From Erythrobacter insulae (GTDB lineage: Bacteria > Pseudomonadota > Alphaproteobacteria > Sphingomonadales > Sphingomonadaceae): a stretch of DNA of 64,000 nt. Made by a program: the position numbers and the translations under genes. Below, one piece after another: positions 8,502-18,501 of this stretch. The DNA lies in assembly GCF_007004095.1 (NCBI RefSeq), contig NZ_VHJK01000001.1, positions 1,120,501-1,184,500 of the forward strand. Reading direction: 5' to 3'. Numbering within the stretch: the stretch's first letter is position 1; each line of letters starts with the position of its first letter. The notes beneath the pieces are model-generated. The model was not told the origin of the DNA. It worked only from the letters and a program-made list of their open reading frames with translations, and ran no database searches.

Positions 8502-8774
8502 TTACGCCTTTCCCGACAGGATGATCCACGCCGCGCCGCCATTAAGCACGCTGTATGCAACATAGCCCCATACGATAGCAGGCCATCCGTTGGCCGCGAG
8601 CAGCATGGCAATAACAAGCACGAGGAATTCAGCGATCAGCGTCATGCGCCCGCCCATCATGTGGATGAAGGCAGGCATTTGATCGAGCATCGGGTGCTCA
8701 CTATCGAGCACCGCCTGATGCAAAACGAAGTTCGCTACGCCGAGAAAGAATATGATAACAATGGCAGTCCACAT
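8502..8774 (-). CDS. Small hypothetical membrane protein, 90 aa
   Basis: Unrecognised inner-membrane protein with three hydrophobic segments (IVIIFFLGVANFVLH, LIAEFLVLVIAMLLA, VWGYVAYSVLNGGAAWII). It lacks Cys and charged membrane residues apart from one His near the first segment. It lies 53 bp upstream of the metallophosphoesterase on the same strand and may be co-transcribed with it. Function unknown. Confidence 0.6.
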   Translation of the reverse strand: MWTAIVIIFFLGVANFVLHQAVLDSEHPMLDQMPAFIHMMGGRMTLIAEFLVLVIAMLLAANGWPAIVWGYVAYSVLNGGAAWIILSGKA

Positions 8775-8999
8775 AGTGACATTATGAGGTAATCGTCCGT
8801 CGGGCTGTTACAACCGTTGGTCGGCAGAATTGCTGCATCGGTCAGGACAGCATCGCGCCAATCGAGCCGCATCCCCCCTTTGGTCGACCTGAGGATGATC
8901 GCCCGGACCGAACGGCGTATCTCTTGTTTCAACAGGCAGATCGGTTCCCCGCTTCGAACCCCCGCTCGAACGCCGAATGCTTGTTGGAGGAGAAAACCC

Positions 9000-9308
9000 A
9001 TGAAAATTCTAGCACTTGCCGGCGCATCATTCGGCCTGGCCATCACCGCTACCCCAGCTTTTGCCGCAGCCGATAATGTTAAAGAGCAAACGATCCAGAT
9101 CGACGATCTCAATCTGGAAACGGCCGCCGGTCAAAAAACTCTTGATCGCCGGATTGATCGGGTTGCCCGCTCTGTATGCGGTGTCAGCGATGTTCGCACC
9201 GGCACACGGATCAGAAATTCATCCGTCTATTCATGCGTAGAGAATGCCCGCGCCAGCGCAAAGCGTCAGGTCGCAGCCATGATCGATGAGAAACGTCTGG
9301 GCGGATAA
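9000..9308 (+). CDS. UrcA family protein
   Basis: Secreted protein of 102 residues with a Sec signal peptide ending TPAFA, after MKILALAGASFGLAI. The mature part is the UrcA type: a short beta-rich start (QTIQIDDLNLETAAG) leading to a helical region with the conserved pair of cysteines (SVCGVSD and VYSCVENA), likely disulfide-bonded. UrcA proteins are frequent and multi-copy in sphingomonads and their function is unknown. A GGAGGA Shine-Dalgarno at 8986-8991 fixes the ATG at 9000. It is monocistronic; the 225 bp upstream hold no other gene that I can support. Confidence 0.85.
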   Translation: MKILALAGASFGLAITATPAFAAADNVKEQTIQIDDLNLETAAGQKTLDRRIDRVARSVCGVSDVRTGTRIRNSSVYSCVENARASAKRQVAAMIDEKRLGG

Positions 9309-9432
9309 AAATCACCCCATCCCCCTGTGCCGCGCGCTCCCCGTAATGCGTTACCGGTTCAGGATATGGCGGCTCGAACCCTACCAGTCCCGGGGTTCGG
9401 GCCGTTCTTTCATTAAACTGTGGTAGAGATTT

Positions 9433-10188
9433 TTACCGGCCTGCCATCGCCTTTACCTTGGACAGATAAGTACGGCCGATCCGCAAGGCTTCCCCGTTTT
9501 GCAATTCGGCTGACCAAACTCCCAAGCCATCATGCCGGAGCCCGCGAATGTTATCGCGGCGCAAAATGGTAGAGCGGTGGATGCGGATAAACTCGTTCGG
9601 ATCAAGCCGCGCCTCCAGACCGGCAATCGTCTGGAGCAGCAGATAAGATCGCGGCGCATCGGCAGTACCGACATGCAGGCGAACATAATCCCGCTCGGCA
9701 TCAATCTGGTGCACTTCGCGTACTGCAATGCGCAGCAATTCGGAACGATGCGGCACCCACAATTCGTCGAGCCACTCGCTGCTTGCTTCCTTACGCTCTC
9801 CGCGCCGGGCAACCGCGCGCTCGATCGCGCGTTCCAACCGGTCGGCTGAAACGGGTTTCAGGACGTAATCGATCGCTTCAAGGTCGAATGCTTCGACGGC
9901 AAAATGATCATGTGCGGTAACGAAGATGACAGCCGGAGGATCATCGCTTTCAGCCAGTTTGCGCGCCACACCCAGACCATCCAGTTCAGGCATTGTCATG
10001 TCGAGCAGCACCAGATCTGGCTCCAGCTTTTCTGACAGTCGCAATGCCGCGGCTCCATCGCTCGCTGTGCCCACCACGTTGATGGCGAGCAATTCAGCGC
10101 AAATTACCTGTATGCGTTCCACCGCAAGAGGCTCGTCATCGACGATCAGCGTGCGCAATGCAGTTTGTTGTTCCGTATGTTCAGCCAT
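9433..10188 (-). CDS. LytTR-family response regulator
   Basis: Two-component response regulator of 251 residues. The receiver domain (about 10-130) has acidic residues D17-D18, phosphoacceptor D63 in LLDMTMPELDG, T91 and K111. The LytTR DNA-binding domain occupies about 145-251, with FIRIHRSTILRRDNI and the C-terminal GRTYLSKVK. It belongs to the AlgR/LytR class. Its ATG overlaps the end of the upstream histidine kinase by 8 bp, so the two are translated together and should be a cognate pair. No target operator can be assigned from this window. Confidence 0.92.
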   Translation of the reverse strand: MAEHTEQQTALRTLIVDDEPLAVERIQVICAELLAINVVGTASDGAAALRLSEKLEPDLVLLDMTMPELDGLGVARKLAESDDPPAVIFVTAHDHFAVEAFDLEAIDYVLKPVSADRLERAIERAVARRGERKEASSEWLDELWVPHRSELLRIAVREVHQIDAERDYVRLHVGTADAPRSYLLLQTIAGLEARLDPNEFIRIHRSTILRRDNIRGLRHDGLGVWSAELQNGEALRIGRTYLSKVKAMAGR

Positions 10189-11446
10189 GGCGGGTCAGCG
10201 GGATCCGTATCTCTGTGGTGTATCCGCCTGGTGTGGGGGCGGATGAAAACCCAATATCAGGCCCGAAACGTGCTTCCAGCCTGTCCCTGACATTCGCCAG
10301 ACCGATACCGAACCCGTGGGCCGCGCCTTCAGGGACGCCCGGCCCATCGTCACTCACAGCGATAACCAGCCGGTCAAATTCCTCGCGCGCGGTGACGCTG
10401 ATCGTGACTTTCCGAGTGAGCGACGACACCGCATATTTGACCGAGTTCTCAACCAGCGGCTGCAGAATCATTCCAGGCACGCGCGCATCTTTCAAATCAT
10501 CGGGGAGATCGAAATTGCATGTCAGACGATCCGGGAAACGCACCGCTTCAATGTCGAGATAGAGTTTTTGGAGCTCGAACTCTTCTTCTAATGGCACATC
10601 ATTGGTCACCTGATCGGCGAGGCTGTGGCGATAGAAGCGACTGATCGACTGGATCATACGCTCGGCCCGGTCAGCCTTACCCGTCATCACCAATGCAGAC
10701 AGCGAATTCAGAGTGTTGAACAGAAAGTGCGGATTAACCTGATACCGCAGCGAGCGGATTTCCGCCGCTTTTGCCGCAGACCGGAACTTTTGCTCACGCC
10801 GCTCGGCTTCGCGCGCCTGGGCAATCGCGAGAAATGCGATGTAGAGCGCAGCCCAAGTGAGCAGGATGTAATACCGGCTAAGTGCGGCATCGATGAGCGG
10901 GTACCATTTCGGGCCGCTATCCTCGGCATCCTGCAATACGAACGTGACCACAGGCGGATTATCGGGATCGAAATCCTGAGTGTTCTTCAGCTGCCATTCT
11001 TGCGGCGCAGCGATTTCAGCCAGTAAATTGCCCGATTCATCGCGGCGCAGCGTAAATCCGCGCTCTTCTGCATAGGCCTGCTCCATCCGCTCGTTTAATG
11101 AAGCGAACAGCACCTGATTCACCTGCGCAATGGCAAGCGCGCCAGGCAACGCGGCGACCAGCGCGACCGCGAAAAGCACCCAGCGTTTGCGCTGCTCGAA
11201 CAGGCGCAAGATGAACCACAAAGCCGTCGTGACGATAACCGCAAAAACACAAACGATAACGCGGCGCCACATCAGATCTGGCTGAATATCCAGACCCAGC
11301 ATCGAACCACGGGCCGATATCAGCAGGAAATAGACCAGCCAAAGCGCGACAATAGAGAACATCACGGTGCTGAATGGAACACCGACAGAGGCGTTTCGGG
11401 CGGAAGCGCGGCCGGCGGGCGCGGAAAGGGATTTGACACTGTTCAT
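10181..11446 (-). CDS. LytS/YehU-type sensor histidine kinase
   Basis: Membrane sensor kinase of 421 residues counted from the ATG at 11446 (MNSVKSLSAP). Hydrophobic segments lie at about 25-43, 62-80, 88-108 and 192-210, with a roughly 80-residue extracytoplasmic loop between the last two. The His_kinase domain contains the phosphoacceptor H240 in YQVNPHFLFNTLNSL. The ATPase part shows the N box LVENSVKYA and G boxes DDGPGVP and GFGIGLANVRDRL. It phosphorylates the LytTR regulator encoded next. The signal is unknown. Confidence 0.92.
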   Translation of the reverse strand: MNSVKSLSAPAGRASARNASVGVPFSTVMFSIVALWLVYFLLISARGSMLGLDIQPDLMWRRVIVCVFAVIVTTALWFILRLFEQRKRWVLFAVALVAALPGALAIAQVNQVLFASLNERMEQAYAEERGFTLRRDESGNLLAEIAAPQEWQLKNTQDFDPDNPPVVTFVLQDAEDSGPKWYPLIDAALSRYYILLTWAALYIAFLAIAQAREAERREQKFRSAAKAAEIRSLRYQVNPHFLFNTLNSLSALVMTGKADRAERMIQSISRFYRHSLADQVTNDVPLEEEFELQKLYLDIEAVRFPDRLTCNFDLPDDLKDARVPGMILQPLVENSVKYAVSSLTRKVTISVTAREEFDRLVIAVSDDGPGVPEGAAHGFGIGLANVRDRLEARFGPDIGFSSAPTPGGYTTEIRIPLTRHG

Positions 11447-11558
11447 AATATACCACCGTGCATACGGGCAGGCGCGTAAAAGCGCCACTAACCTGCATTC
11501 GGATAGTCGGACAGTGTCGGGCCTTTGTCGAAAGAACGGGCCCGGATATGCTCTTTGA

Positions 11559-12992
11559 TCAGGCTTTCGGCTTGATCATCTCGGTCGGAACGACCCACTG
11601 GGCAAACTGCTCTTCGGTAAGCAGATCGAGTTCAAGCGCCGCCTCTTTCAAGGTTGTGCCGTCTGCATGCGCTTTCTTCGCGATTTTCGCTGCATTATCA
11701 TAACCGATATGCGGATTAAGCGCCGTGACCAGCATCAGGCTTTCATTCATCAGCTGATCGATGCGAGCTGTATTGGCTTCAATGCCTATCACGCAATTAT
11801 CGGTAAAGCTGCGCGTCGCATCGCTTAGCAGGCGGATCGATTGAAGCACGGCGTTGATCATCACCGGCTTGAATACATTCAGTTCAAGATGGCCGTGCGA
11901 ACCCGCGACGCTGACTGTCGTGTTGTTGCCCATCACTTGCGCGCACACCATTGTCAAAGCCTCACATTGGGTCGGGTTGACTTTGCCCGGCATGATCGAT
12001 GATCCCGGCTCGTTCGCTGGCAGAGCAATTTCACCCAGGCCGCTGCGCGGGCCCGATCCAAGCAGGCGGATATCGTTGGCGATTTTCATACAGCTGACCG
12101 CCACGGAATTGAGCGCGCCGGACAATTCGACCAAGGCATCATGCGCGGCCAGCGATTCAAACTTGTTCGGTGCCGTGACAAATCCGTGCCCGGTTGCGTC
12201 GGCCACCTGTGCAGCGAATTCTTCTGCAAAACCGATCTTTGAATTGATGCCGGTACCAACTGCGGTGCCGCCTTGCGCCAGCTCCAGCACCCGCGGCAAT
12301 GCGTTTTCAATGCGGGCGATGCCGTATTCGATCTGTTTGGCGTAGCCGGAAAATTCCTGACCCAGTGTCATCGGCGTCGCATCCTGCAAATGGGTGCGGC
12401 CGATTTTGACGATATCAGCGAAGGCTTTGGCCTTGGCGTCAAGCGCCTTGTGCAGATGCTGTAGCGCGGGCTTCAATTGCTCGATTGTTTCACCGGCGGC
12501 GGCTATATGCATCGCGGTCGGGAAAGTATCATTCGAGCTTTGGCCCATATTGCAGTGATCGTTCGGGTGAACCGGGTCTTTTCCGCCGAGCGTACCGGTA
12601 AGCACTTCATTGGCGCGGCTGGCGATCACTTCATTCGCATTCATGTTCGATTGCGTGCCGGATCCGGTCTGCCACACAGAAAGCGGGAACTGGCTGGAAA
12701 GCGTCCCGTCAATCACTTCGTTGGCCGCTTTGATGATGGCATTGCCGATTTTCGGATCGAGTACGCCCAATTCCATATTGGCGCGGGCGGCGGCCTGTTT
12801 CTGGATGCCAAGCGCGCGAACCAGCGGCGCCGGCATGGTTTCGGTCCCGATTGCAAAATTGGCGAGGCTGCGCTGCGTTTGCGCGCCCCAATGGGCATCA
12901 ACGGGAACGGCGACTTCGCCCAACGAGTCGGTTTCGATCCGTACTTTGCCTGTGGCTCCAAAGATTTTGCCGTCGTTTTGAATGTCACTCAT
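11559..12992 (-). CDS. fumC: Fumarate hydratase class II
   Basis: Citric-acid-cycle enzyme converting fumarate to malate; tetrameric, iron-free, cytosolic. The 477-residue length is typical. Superfamily signatures are [29 protein letters not shown] (catalytic His), [13 protein letters not shown] and the fumarase/aspartase signature [16 protein letters not shown] with the mobile catalytic Ser. The ATG at 12992 (MSDIQNDGK) is preferred over the upstream extension, which runs into the divergent promoter region. Monocistronic as far as visible. Confidence 0.96.
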   Translation of the reverse strand: MSDIQNDGKIFGATGKVRIETDSLGEVAVPVDAHWGAQTQRSLANFAIGTETMPAPLVRALGIQKQAAARANMELGVLDPKIGNAIIKAANEVIDGTLSSQFPLSVWQTGSGTQSNMNANEVIASRANEVLTGTLGGKDPVHPNDHCNMGQSSNDTFPTAMHIAAAGETIEQLKPALQHLHKALDAKAKAFADIVKIGRTHLQDATPMTLGQEFSGYAKQIEYGIARIENALPRVLELAQGGTAVGTGINSKIGFAEEFAAQVADATGHGFVTAPNKFESLAAHDALVELSGALNSVAVSCMKIANDIRLLGSGPRSGLGEIALPANEPGSSIMPGKVNPTQCEALTMVCAQVMGNNTTVSVAGSHGHLELNVFKPVMINAVLQSIRLLSDATRSFTDNCVIGIEANTARIDQLMNESLMLVTALNPHIGYDNAAKIAKKAHADGTTLKEAALELDLLTEEQFAQWVVPTEMIKPKA

Positions 12993-13169
12993 CGAAGTGT
13001 TCCTTGTCCCGGTCGATTGCGCGACCCCCCTAAGCATTGCGGGCGCTACAGGTCAAAGGGATATAGGCCCGCTGATTAGTGTGCCAAAGCTCTTGGCCAA
13101 TCAGCCTGTGATAGCTAGGAAGGGTTGACGCACTGTGTTATCAAAACAATACAGTGGAACGGAGTTGAT

Positions 13170-13772
13170 ATGACGACCATGACTGCCCAGCCAGAAACCG
13201 CCGCCGCGCGCCGCGCGATGATCGATAGTCAGCTGCGCACTAGCGGCGTGAATGAACAATACGCCCTTGCCCGGATGATGGCCGTGCCGCGCGAAAAATT
13301 CTTGCCCGAAGACAAAGCCTCGCTGGCTTATATCGATCGTTCGATCTCGCTTGGCGGGGGTGCGCATCTCGGCTCGCCTCTGTTTTACGGCAAATTATTG
13401 CTCGAAGCGGACCCTGACGCATCTGACCGCGTATTGATCGTTGAAGGCGGCACCGGTTATCTTGCCGAATTGCTCCGCCCGCTTGTGTCTGACATCGATG
13501 TGATCAGCGCCGACGATGCGATCGCAGGCAAGACAGGCGATAAAAACGGGTACTCGCTCGTGTTGGTAGATGGTGCAATTGAGCTATTGCCAGCGGCACT
13601 GGCCTCTTCCATTTCAGAAGGTGGCCGGATCGTTTCGGGGCTTGTCCTGAGACAGGTCACCCGCCTCGCATCGGGCCGAAAAGTCGCCGGTCATGTGTCT
13701 TTGCAGCCGGTTGAGGATCTTGGAATTCCTGTGATGCACGCCTTTGACAAACCCAAGAGTTGGACATTTTGA
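13170..13772 (+). CDS. Protein-L-isoaspartate O-methyltransferase-like protein
   Basis: Member of the PCMT family, 200 residues: N-terminal MIDSQLRTSGVNEQYALARMMAVPREKFLP is the family signature region, and VLIVEGGTGYLAELL corresponds to the AdoMet-binding loop. The core is shorter and more divergent than E. coli Pcm: the usual DGSGYxxA-type motif has become EGGTGYLAE. It may therefore be a degenerate relative rather than an active repair enzyme. GGAGTT (13161) precedes the ATG. The stop TGA overlaps the TolC ATG as TGATG. This arrangement, PCMT-like then TolC, recurs in alphaproteobacteria. Confidence 0.8.
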   Translation: MTTMTAQPETAAARRAMIDSQLRTSGVNEQYALARMMAVPREKFLPEDKASLAYIDRSISLGGGAHLGSPLFYGKLLLEADPDASDRVLIVEGGTGYLAELLRPLVSDIDVISADDAIAGKTGDKNGYSLVLVDGAIELLPAALASSISEGGRIVSGLVLRQVTRLASGRKVAGHVSLQPVEDLGIPVMHAFDKPKSWTF

Positions 13773-15247
13773 TGATAGCACTTGCTGGCCCAAAACGCGC
13801 TCTGTTCGCAGCCGCCAGCCTAAGCGCGGTTGCCATTGCTTACCCCGCGCAAGCCGATTCTCTGCGAGAAGCCCTGGTCAGCACATACAATACCAATCCC
13901 ACTTTGCAGGCCGCGCGATCCGATCAGCGCGCAACCGATGAAACCGTGCCGATCGCGCGCGCACCCGGCCTGCCATCGAGCAATCTTACCGCGACCCATA
14001 TCGAATTTGTCCGCGTTTCCGCCAACAGCTTTACCGCGCCAGAACGCAACCTTGGCGTGAATGGCCAGATATTGGTGCCGGTCTATTCAGGCGGCGCAGT
14101 CAAAAACAGTCTTAAAGCAGCAAAAGAGCGCGTAGCAGCCGGTCAGGCGGCATTGCGCAACACGGAAAGTGCTGTCTTCAGTCAAGTCGTCGCTGCCTAT
14201 ATGGACGTGCTGCGGACCGAAGCGCTGGCGGGTCTCGCGGCTAATCAAGTCGATGTTCTGAGTATCAATCTTGAAGCGACCAGTGACCGGTTTGAAATCG
14301 GCGATTTGACCCGTACCGACGTTGCCCAGTCGCAATCGCGGCTGGCGGTGGCTCAGGGTGATCTGCGGCTGGCGCAGGCGAACCTGATTGCAGCGCGCGA
14401 AACCTATATCCAACTGGTCGGCTCGGCTCCGGGCGAACTCGAAGCGCCGCCGCCGCTGCCCGGACTGCCGGATACGGTTGGCGATGCAATTGTCACCGCT
14501 CTCGAAAACAATCCCAACCTGATGGCCGCCAAAGAGCGCGCGGACGCTGCGGGTTTTGACACCAAGGCCGCCGGTGCTGGACGCCTGCCGACGGTTTCTG
14601 TTTTCACCAATGTCGATTACAGCGATTTCTACGGGACACTGGGCGGGCCGATTGCTGCGAACTTTTTGCAAAGCGAGACGACGGCAAATGTCGGCCTGCG
14701 CTTAAGCGTACCGCTGTTTCAGGGCGGGCTTCCAGCCGCCAGGCAGCGTCAGGCCGGAGCGCGGGAAAGCTCTGCTCTTGAACAGGTAATCGAAGCAGAA
14801 CGCAGCATTATTCGGGAAACCCGCGCAACCTATTCAAACTGGCGCGCGGCAAACGCCGTTATCGAAAGCTCTCAAGCCGCAGTTGATGCCGCGGAGCTAA
14901 GTCTTGAAGGTGTGAGGGCAGAAAATTCGATCGGTAACCGTTCAATCCTCGACGTGCTCAACGCCGAACAGGAATTGCTGCAAGCGCGCGCGCAATTGGT
15001 GACCGCGCGCCGCAATGCCTATGTCGCCGGGTTCAATATGCTGGCGTTGATGGGCCGCGCCGAAGCGCGCGATTTGAACCTTGATACAGGCGGCCCGCTT
15101 TACGATCCTATGGTTAATTACGAGCGGGTTTATGACCGCCAGTGGGATTGGGACCGCGACCCGAAAGCCGAACCAAAGTCGACCAGAACCGTTGACATTC
15201 CCGCCGCCAGCGCGACAATCGGACCGCAATTGGAACCCGGCGAGTAA
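13772..15247 (+). CDS. tolC: TolC-family outer-membrane efflux/type I secretion channel
   Basis: Trimeric outer-membrane duct of 491 residues. A Sec signal peptide (to about AQADS) is followed by the TolC repeat: SLREALVSTYNTNPTLQAARS at the start, ALENNPNLMAAKERADAAGFD beginning the second half, and helical heptads between them. The C-terminal part has ILDVLNAEQELLQARAQLVTARR, the hallmark second-repeat helix. A TTG at 13760 could add four residues, but the ATG at 13772, overlapping the upstream stop, is preferred. No inner-membrane pump or adaptor gene is adjacent, so its partners must be encoded elsewhere. Confidence 0.92.
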   Translation: MIALAGPKRALFAAASLSAVAIAYPAQADSLREALVSTYNTNPTLQAARSDQRATDETVPIARAPGLPSSNLTATHIEFVRVSANSFTAPERNLGVNGQILVPVYSGGAVKNSLKAAKERVAAGQAALRNTESAVFSQVVAAYMDVLRTEALAGLAANQVDVLSINLEATSDRFEIGDLTRTDVAQSQSRLAVAQGDLRLAQANLIAARETYIQLVGSAPGELEAPPPLPGLPDTVGDAIVTALENNPNLMAAKERADAAGFDTKAAGAGRLPTVSVFTNVDYSDFYGTLGGPIAANFLQSETTANVGLRLSVPLFQGGLPAARQRQAGARESSALEQVIEAERSIIRETRATYSNWRAANAVIESSQAAVDAAELSLEGVRAENSIGNRSILDVLNAEQELLQARAQLVTARRNAYVAGFNMLALMGRAEARDLNLDTGGPLYDPMVNYERVYDRQWDWDRDPKAEPKSTRTVDIPAASATIGPQLEPGE

Positions 15248-15298
15248 TTTTGCCGTTCTGATTCGGTATGGTTAACAGCGATAGGTCTGGGGCAAAGC

Positions 15299-15796
15299 GT
15301 GGCGCACAACGAATCTTCGGTTGAGGAAATCCTTGAGTCGATCAAAAAAGTGATCGCGCGCGACAATCGCGATAACGCGCTTCAGGCGCGTCAACGCCGC
15401 GAAGACGCAGTTGAAAACCTTGCAGATGCCCCAAACGATGTAGTCCCAGCCGATGATCATGGTGACGATACCGAAAGCATTCTCGATCTGGCAGAAATGG
15501 AATTGGAAGATGATGAACAGCGTGTATCCGCTGCGTCGTCAGATGATGATGCCGACACGCCTTTGATTACCGAAGAGGTGCGCGGCGCAATGCAGGAAAA
15601 TCTGGCTGCGCTTGCCATGATTTCAGAGCCCGGCGCGCGTCCGCAGATCGTTCGCTCAGGCGAAACCTCGCTCGAAGGGATGACCCGCGAGTTGCTTCGG
15701 CCGATGCTGGCCGACTGGCTCGACAAAAACCTGCCCGGCATGGTTGAAAAGATGGTTCAGGCGGAAATCGCGCGGATCGCCGGCAAGAAAAGATAA
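15299..15796 (+). CDS. PopZ-like (DUF2497) polar organising protein
   Basis: 165 residues starting at GTG. Three parts match the Caulobacter PopZ plan. First comes an N-terminal helix, SSVEEILESIKKVIARD (PopZ begins EPTMEEILASIRRII). Next is an acidic, disordered linker (about 30-90) with repeated Asp/Glu. Last is a C-terminal oligomerisation module, MTRELLRPMLADWLDKNLPG then MVEKMVQAEIARIAGKK. PopZ forms a polar condensate that tethers ParB-parS and recruits cell-cycle proteins. Here the parAB-parS system lies about 17-22 kb away on the same chromosome arm. In many alphaproteobacteria this family precedes valS; here an S9 peptidase follows instead. Polar function in this organism is inferred. 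Confidence 0.85.
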   Translation: MAHNESSVEEILESIKKVIARDNRDNALQARQRREDAVENLADAPNDVVPADDHGDDTESILDLAEMELEDDEQRVSAASSDDDADTPLITEEVRGAMQENLAALAMISEPGARPQIVRSGETSLEGMTRELLRPMLADWLDKNLPGMVEKMVQAEIARIAGKKR

Positions 15797-15858
15797 GCCT
15801 CTGTCAATTTTCGCGGTTTGACTAGCGCACACCTTAGAAGCGCGTTAATCCCGAGCCC

Positions 15859-18045
15859 ATGCGATGGATCCCTTTTATCAGTGCCGCTGCGGCGGCAACT
15901 GCGCTTGCCTCGACGCCGGTATCGGCGGACGATCACGCCAAGTCTGAACCGAATGCCTCACTATTAGAGAGTTCGGATACTGCCGCAGCTCCGATGTCGG
16001 CCGCCGATTTGGTCACCATGCCCCGGCTTGGCGGAGCGATTGTTGCCGCAGACAGATATGCGGTGTTCTCCGTCACCGAAACCGATGCGGAAACATTTGA
16101 TCGCACACGCCAGCATTATGTGCTGGACCTGAAGCAAAGCAATGCAAAACCTGTAGCCTTCGACCTTCCCATAAAAGGGGCAGCGCTTGCGTTTGGTCCC
16201 GACAATTTTCTCTATTTTCTCAGCACACAGCATCCTGACGAAGAACAGGAACCCCGGTCACGGCTCTGGCGTGCGGCCCTGAAAGCCAATGGCGATGTGA
16301 ACGGCACGGTGATCGTGGCTGACATTCCGGGCACTGACATTGCCGGTTTCAAACTCGCTCCGGATGGCAGCGGCGTGGCCTTGTGGGCCGAAATCCCGCG
16401 CGATTGCCCGCGCTTTGGCTGCGTGGAAGACCCAGCAGCGCATCTGCCAGGTCCGGGGACGGGCCGTCTCTACCAGGGCGATGGCGGGTTTGTGCGCCAT
16501 TGGGATCGTTGGTCGGCGCCTGGCATCTATAACCGTGTTTTCCTGTTCGGAATGGAAGGCGGCAAGGTTGTCGGCGATGGCATGCCGGTGGACGGCGATC
16601 CCGCATCCACGGGCATTACCGGCAACACGCCAACCATGCCGTTTGGCGGCGGTGAGGATATCGCTTGGGCACCAGATGGCTCGGGCGTCTATTTCGTTGC
16701 CCGTCAAGCTGATGCAAATGAACCTGTTTCGACCGATCACGATATCTATTTTGCTGATCTCTCGGGAACCGGACCCCAAGTTTTAACGGGCGCAAACAGA
16801 GCGGTTGATATCGCGCCCACACCCTCGCCCGATGGCAAGCATCTGGCCTATCTGGCGATGGCGCGCCCCGGATACGAAGCGGATCGCCTGGTGGTGCAGC
16901 TGCGCGATCTGAAAACGGGTAAGACCCGCGCTCTAACGCAGGATGTCGATCTGTCCTTTGGCAGTCTCGCATGGTCCGCCGACGGCACATATCTGCTCGC
17001 GACAGCATCCGATGTACTCGACACACCTGTGTTCAGGATCGATCCAAACACAGGCCAGGTTGAAAAACTGGACCTGATGGCCGGAAACGAAGCGCATATC
17101 GGAAACCTTGTGCCGCTATCGGATGACCGGCTGTTATTCACCCGCGATTCTATCGGGGTGCCGAGTGAATTGTTCCTATCCGACCGGTTGGGTCAGGCAC
17201 GCCCGTTAACCGATATTGTGACCAGCCGCATGGGTGAAATGGCATCGACCGTCACCACCCGGTTCAGCTTTGCCGGGGCCGATGGCGACACGGTATGGGG
17301 CCAGATCACGCGGCTCGAGAAACAGAAAGGTCCGATCCCGGCGATCCTGTATATCCATGGCGGCCCGCAAGGCAGCTTCGCCGATAGCTGGTCGTCCCGC
17401 TGGAACCCGCGCGTCCTCGCCAGTCAGGGCTATGCGGTCATCTCGGTCGATTTCCATGGCAGCACCGGATACGGCCAGGATTTCACCGATGCGATCAACC
17501 GTGACTGGGGCGGTAAACCTCTTGAAGACCTGCAAAAAGGGCTCGCCGCCGCGCTTGAGCTTGATAGCCAGATCGATGGCAACCGCGCCTGCGCGATGGG
17601 CGCCAGCTATGGCGGATATATGGTCAATTGGATCGCGGGCAAATGGCCCGACCGGTTCAACTGTCTGGTCCAGCATGACGGCTTGTTCGACATGCGCAGC
17701 TTCTATTATTCGACCGAGGAATTGTGGTTCCCGCGGTGGGATTTTGGAGGATCATATTCCGAAGCCCGCGACCAATATGAACGTTGGAACCCGGTGAACC
17801 ATGTCGATCAGTGGCAAAGCCCGATGCTGGTCATCACCGGAGAGCGCGATTTCCGCGTTCCATATACACAAGGCCTGCAAAGTTTCACCGCGCTGCAAGA
17901 ACTCGGTATCCCTTCGCAATTGCTCGTGTTCCCCGATGAAAACCACTGGGTGCTTGGCGCGGAAAATTCACTGCAGTGGCATCAGACCGTGTTTGGCTGG
18001 CTGGATCGCTGGTTGAACGATGACAAAGCAGCAGCCGATGACTGA
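15859..18045 (+). CDS. Secreted S9 (prolyl oligopeptidase family) peptidase
   Basis: 728 residues. A Sec signal peptide ([16 protein letters not shown]) targets it to the periplasm. Residues to about 450 form a beta-propeller with repeated [10 protein letters not shown] and [14 protein letters not shown] blades. The alpha/beta hydrolase domain carries the catalytic triad S583 (GASYGGY), D664 ([13 protein letters not shown]) and H696 (DENHWV), in the dipeptidyl-peptidase/acylaminoacyl-peptidase style. It cleaves short peptides, possibly for nutrient use. Its last codons overlap the start of a ferredoxin-like gene, so the two are coupled, an unexpected partnership. Confidence 0.92.
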   Translation: MRWIPFISAAAAATALASTPVSADDHAKSEPNASLLESSDTAAAPMSAADLVTMPRLGGAIVAADRYAVFSVTETDAETFDRTRQHYVLDLKQSNAKPVAFDLPIKGAALAFGPDNFLYFLSTQHPDEEQEPRSRLWRAALKANGDVNGTVIVADIPGTDIAGFKLAPDGSGVALWAEIPRDCPRFGCVEDPAAHLPGPGTGRLYQGDGGFVRHWDRWSAPGIYNRVFLFGMEGGKVVGDGMPVDGDPASTGITGNTPTMPFGGGEDIAWAPDGSGVYFVARQADANEPVSTDHDIYFADLSGTGPQVLTGANRAVDIAPTPSPDGKHLAYLAMARPGYEADRLVVQLRDLKTGKTRALTQDVDLSFGSLAWSADGTYLLATASDVLDTPVFRIDPNTGQVEKLDLMAGNEAHIGNLVPLSDDRLLFTRDSIGVPSELFLSDRLGQARPLTDIVTSRMGEMASTVTTRFSFAGADGDTVWGQITRLEKQKGPIPAILYIHGGPQGSFADSWSSRWNPRVLASQGYAVISVDFHGSTGYGQDFTDAINRDWGGKPLEDLQKGLAAALELDSQIDGNRACAMGASYGGYMVNWIAGKWPDRFNCLVQHDGLFDMRSFYYSTEELWFPRWDFGGSYSEARDQYERWNPVNHVDQWQSPMLVITGERDFRVPYTQGLQSFTALQELGIPSQLLVFPDENHWVLGAENSLQWHQTVFGWLDRWLNDDKAAADD

Positions 18046-18451
18046 TCCCAAAGGTCTCGCAGCGCAGGTCGCCTTGACGAAAAAATACGGCAGCGCGGAA
18101 AAAGGCGATCTGGTTGAGCGCCATATTTTTCTGTGCGCTGTCTCTGAAAAACAGAAATGCTGTTCCCGCGCCGAAGGGGCCATTGCGTGGCAATTCCTGA
18201 AAGACCGATTGAAAGAGCGCGGGCTGGTGGGGCCCAAGCGGACAGACATGCACCCGAAAGGCGCAGGCGGCGGGGTTCAGCGATCAAAAGCAGATTGTTT
18301 GCAGATTTGCGGTGCCGGTCCGATCGCTGTCGTTTGGCCGGATGGGGTGTGGTACCATTCCTGCCATCCCGATGCGTTGGAACGGATCATCGATGAGCAT
18401 TTGATCGGCGGCGTCCCGGTCGAGGAATTCAGGCTAACGCCGCCCGAGTAA
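18038..18451 (+). CDS. Thioredoxin-fold [2Fe-2S] ferredoxin (Shethna type)
   Basis: 137 residues from the ATG at 18038 ([10 protein letters not shown]); an ATG six codons upstream is also possible. Cysteines fall in the thioredoxin-like ferredoxin pattern: [14 protein letters not shown] in the first half, then [20 protein letters not shown] and [20 protein letters not shown]. The four cluster ligands are expected among these. The Gly-Pro-(I/V)-x-V-V-x-P-(D/E)-G segment is diagnostic. It is likely a cytosolic electron carrier. It overlaps the 3' end of the S9 peptidase gene by 8 bp although the two proteins would reside in different compartments. Partner enzyme unknown. Confidence 0.85.
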   Translation: MTDPKGLAAQVALTKKYGSAEKGDLVERHIFLCAVSEKQKCCSRAEGAIAWQFLKDRLKERGLVGPKRTDMHPKGAGGGVQRSKADCLQICGAGPIAVVWPDGVWYHSCHPDALERIIDEHLIGGVPVEEFRLTPPE

Positions 18452-18501
18452 TCAATCAGTCTAATCTGCGCCGCCCGCCGGGTTATGCAGGCCGGACGCC
18501 C

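Noticed and set aside
9372..9402. Hairpin CGAACCC/GGGTTCG after the UrcA gene
   Set aside because: Short stem with no proper T-tract; the GGTTCG resembles a tRNA T-arm, but no acceptor or anticodon structure surrounds it.
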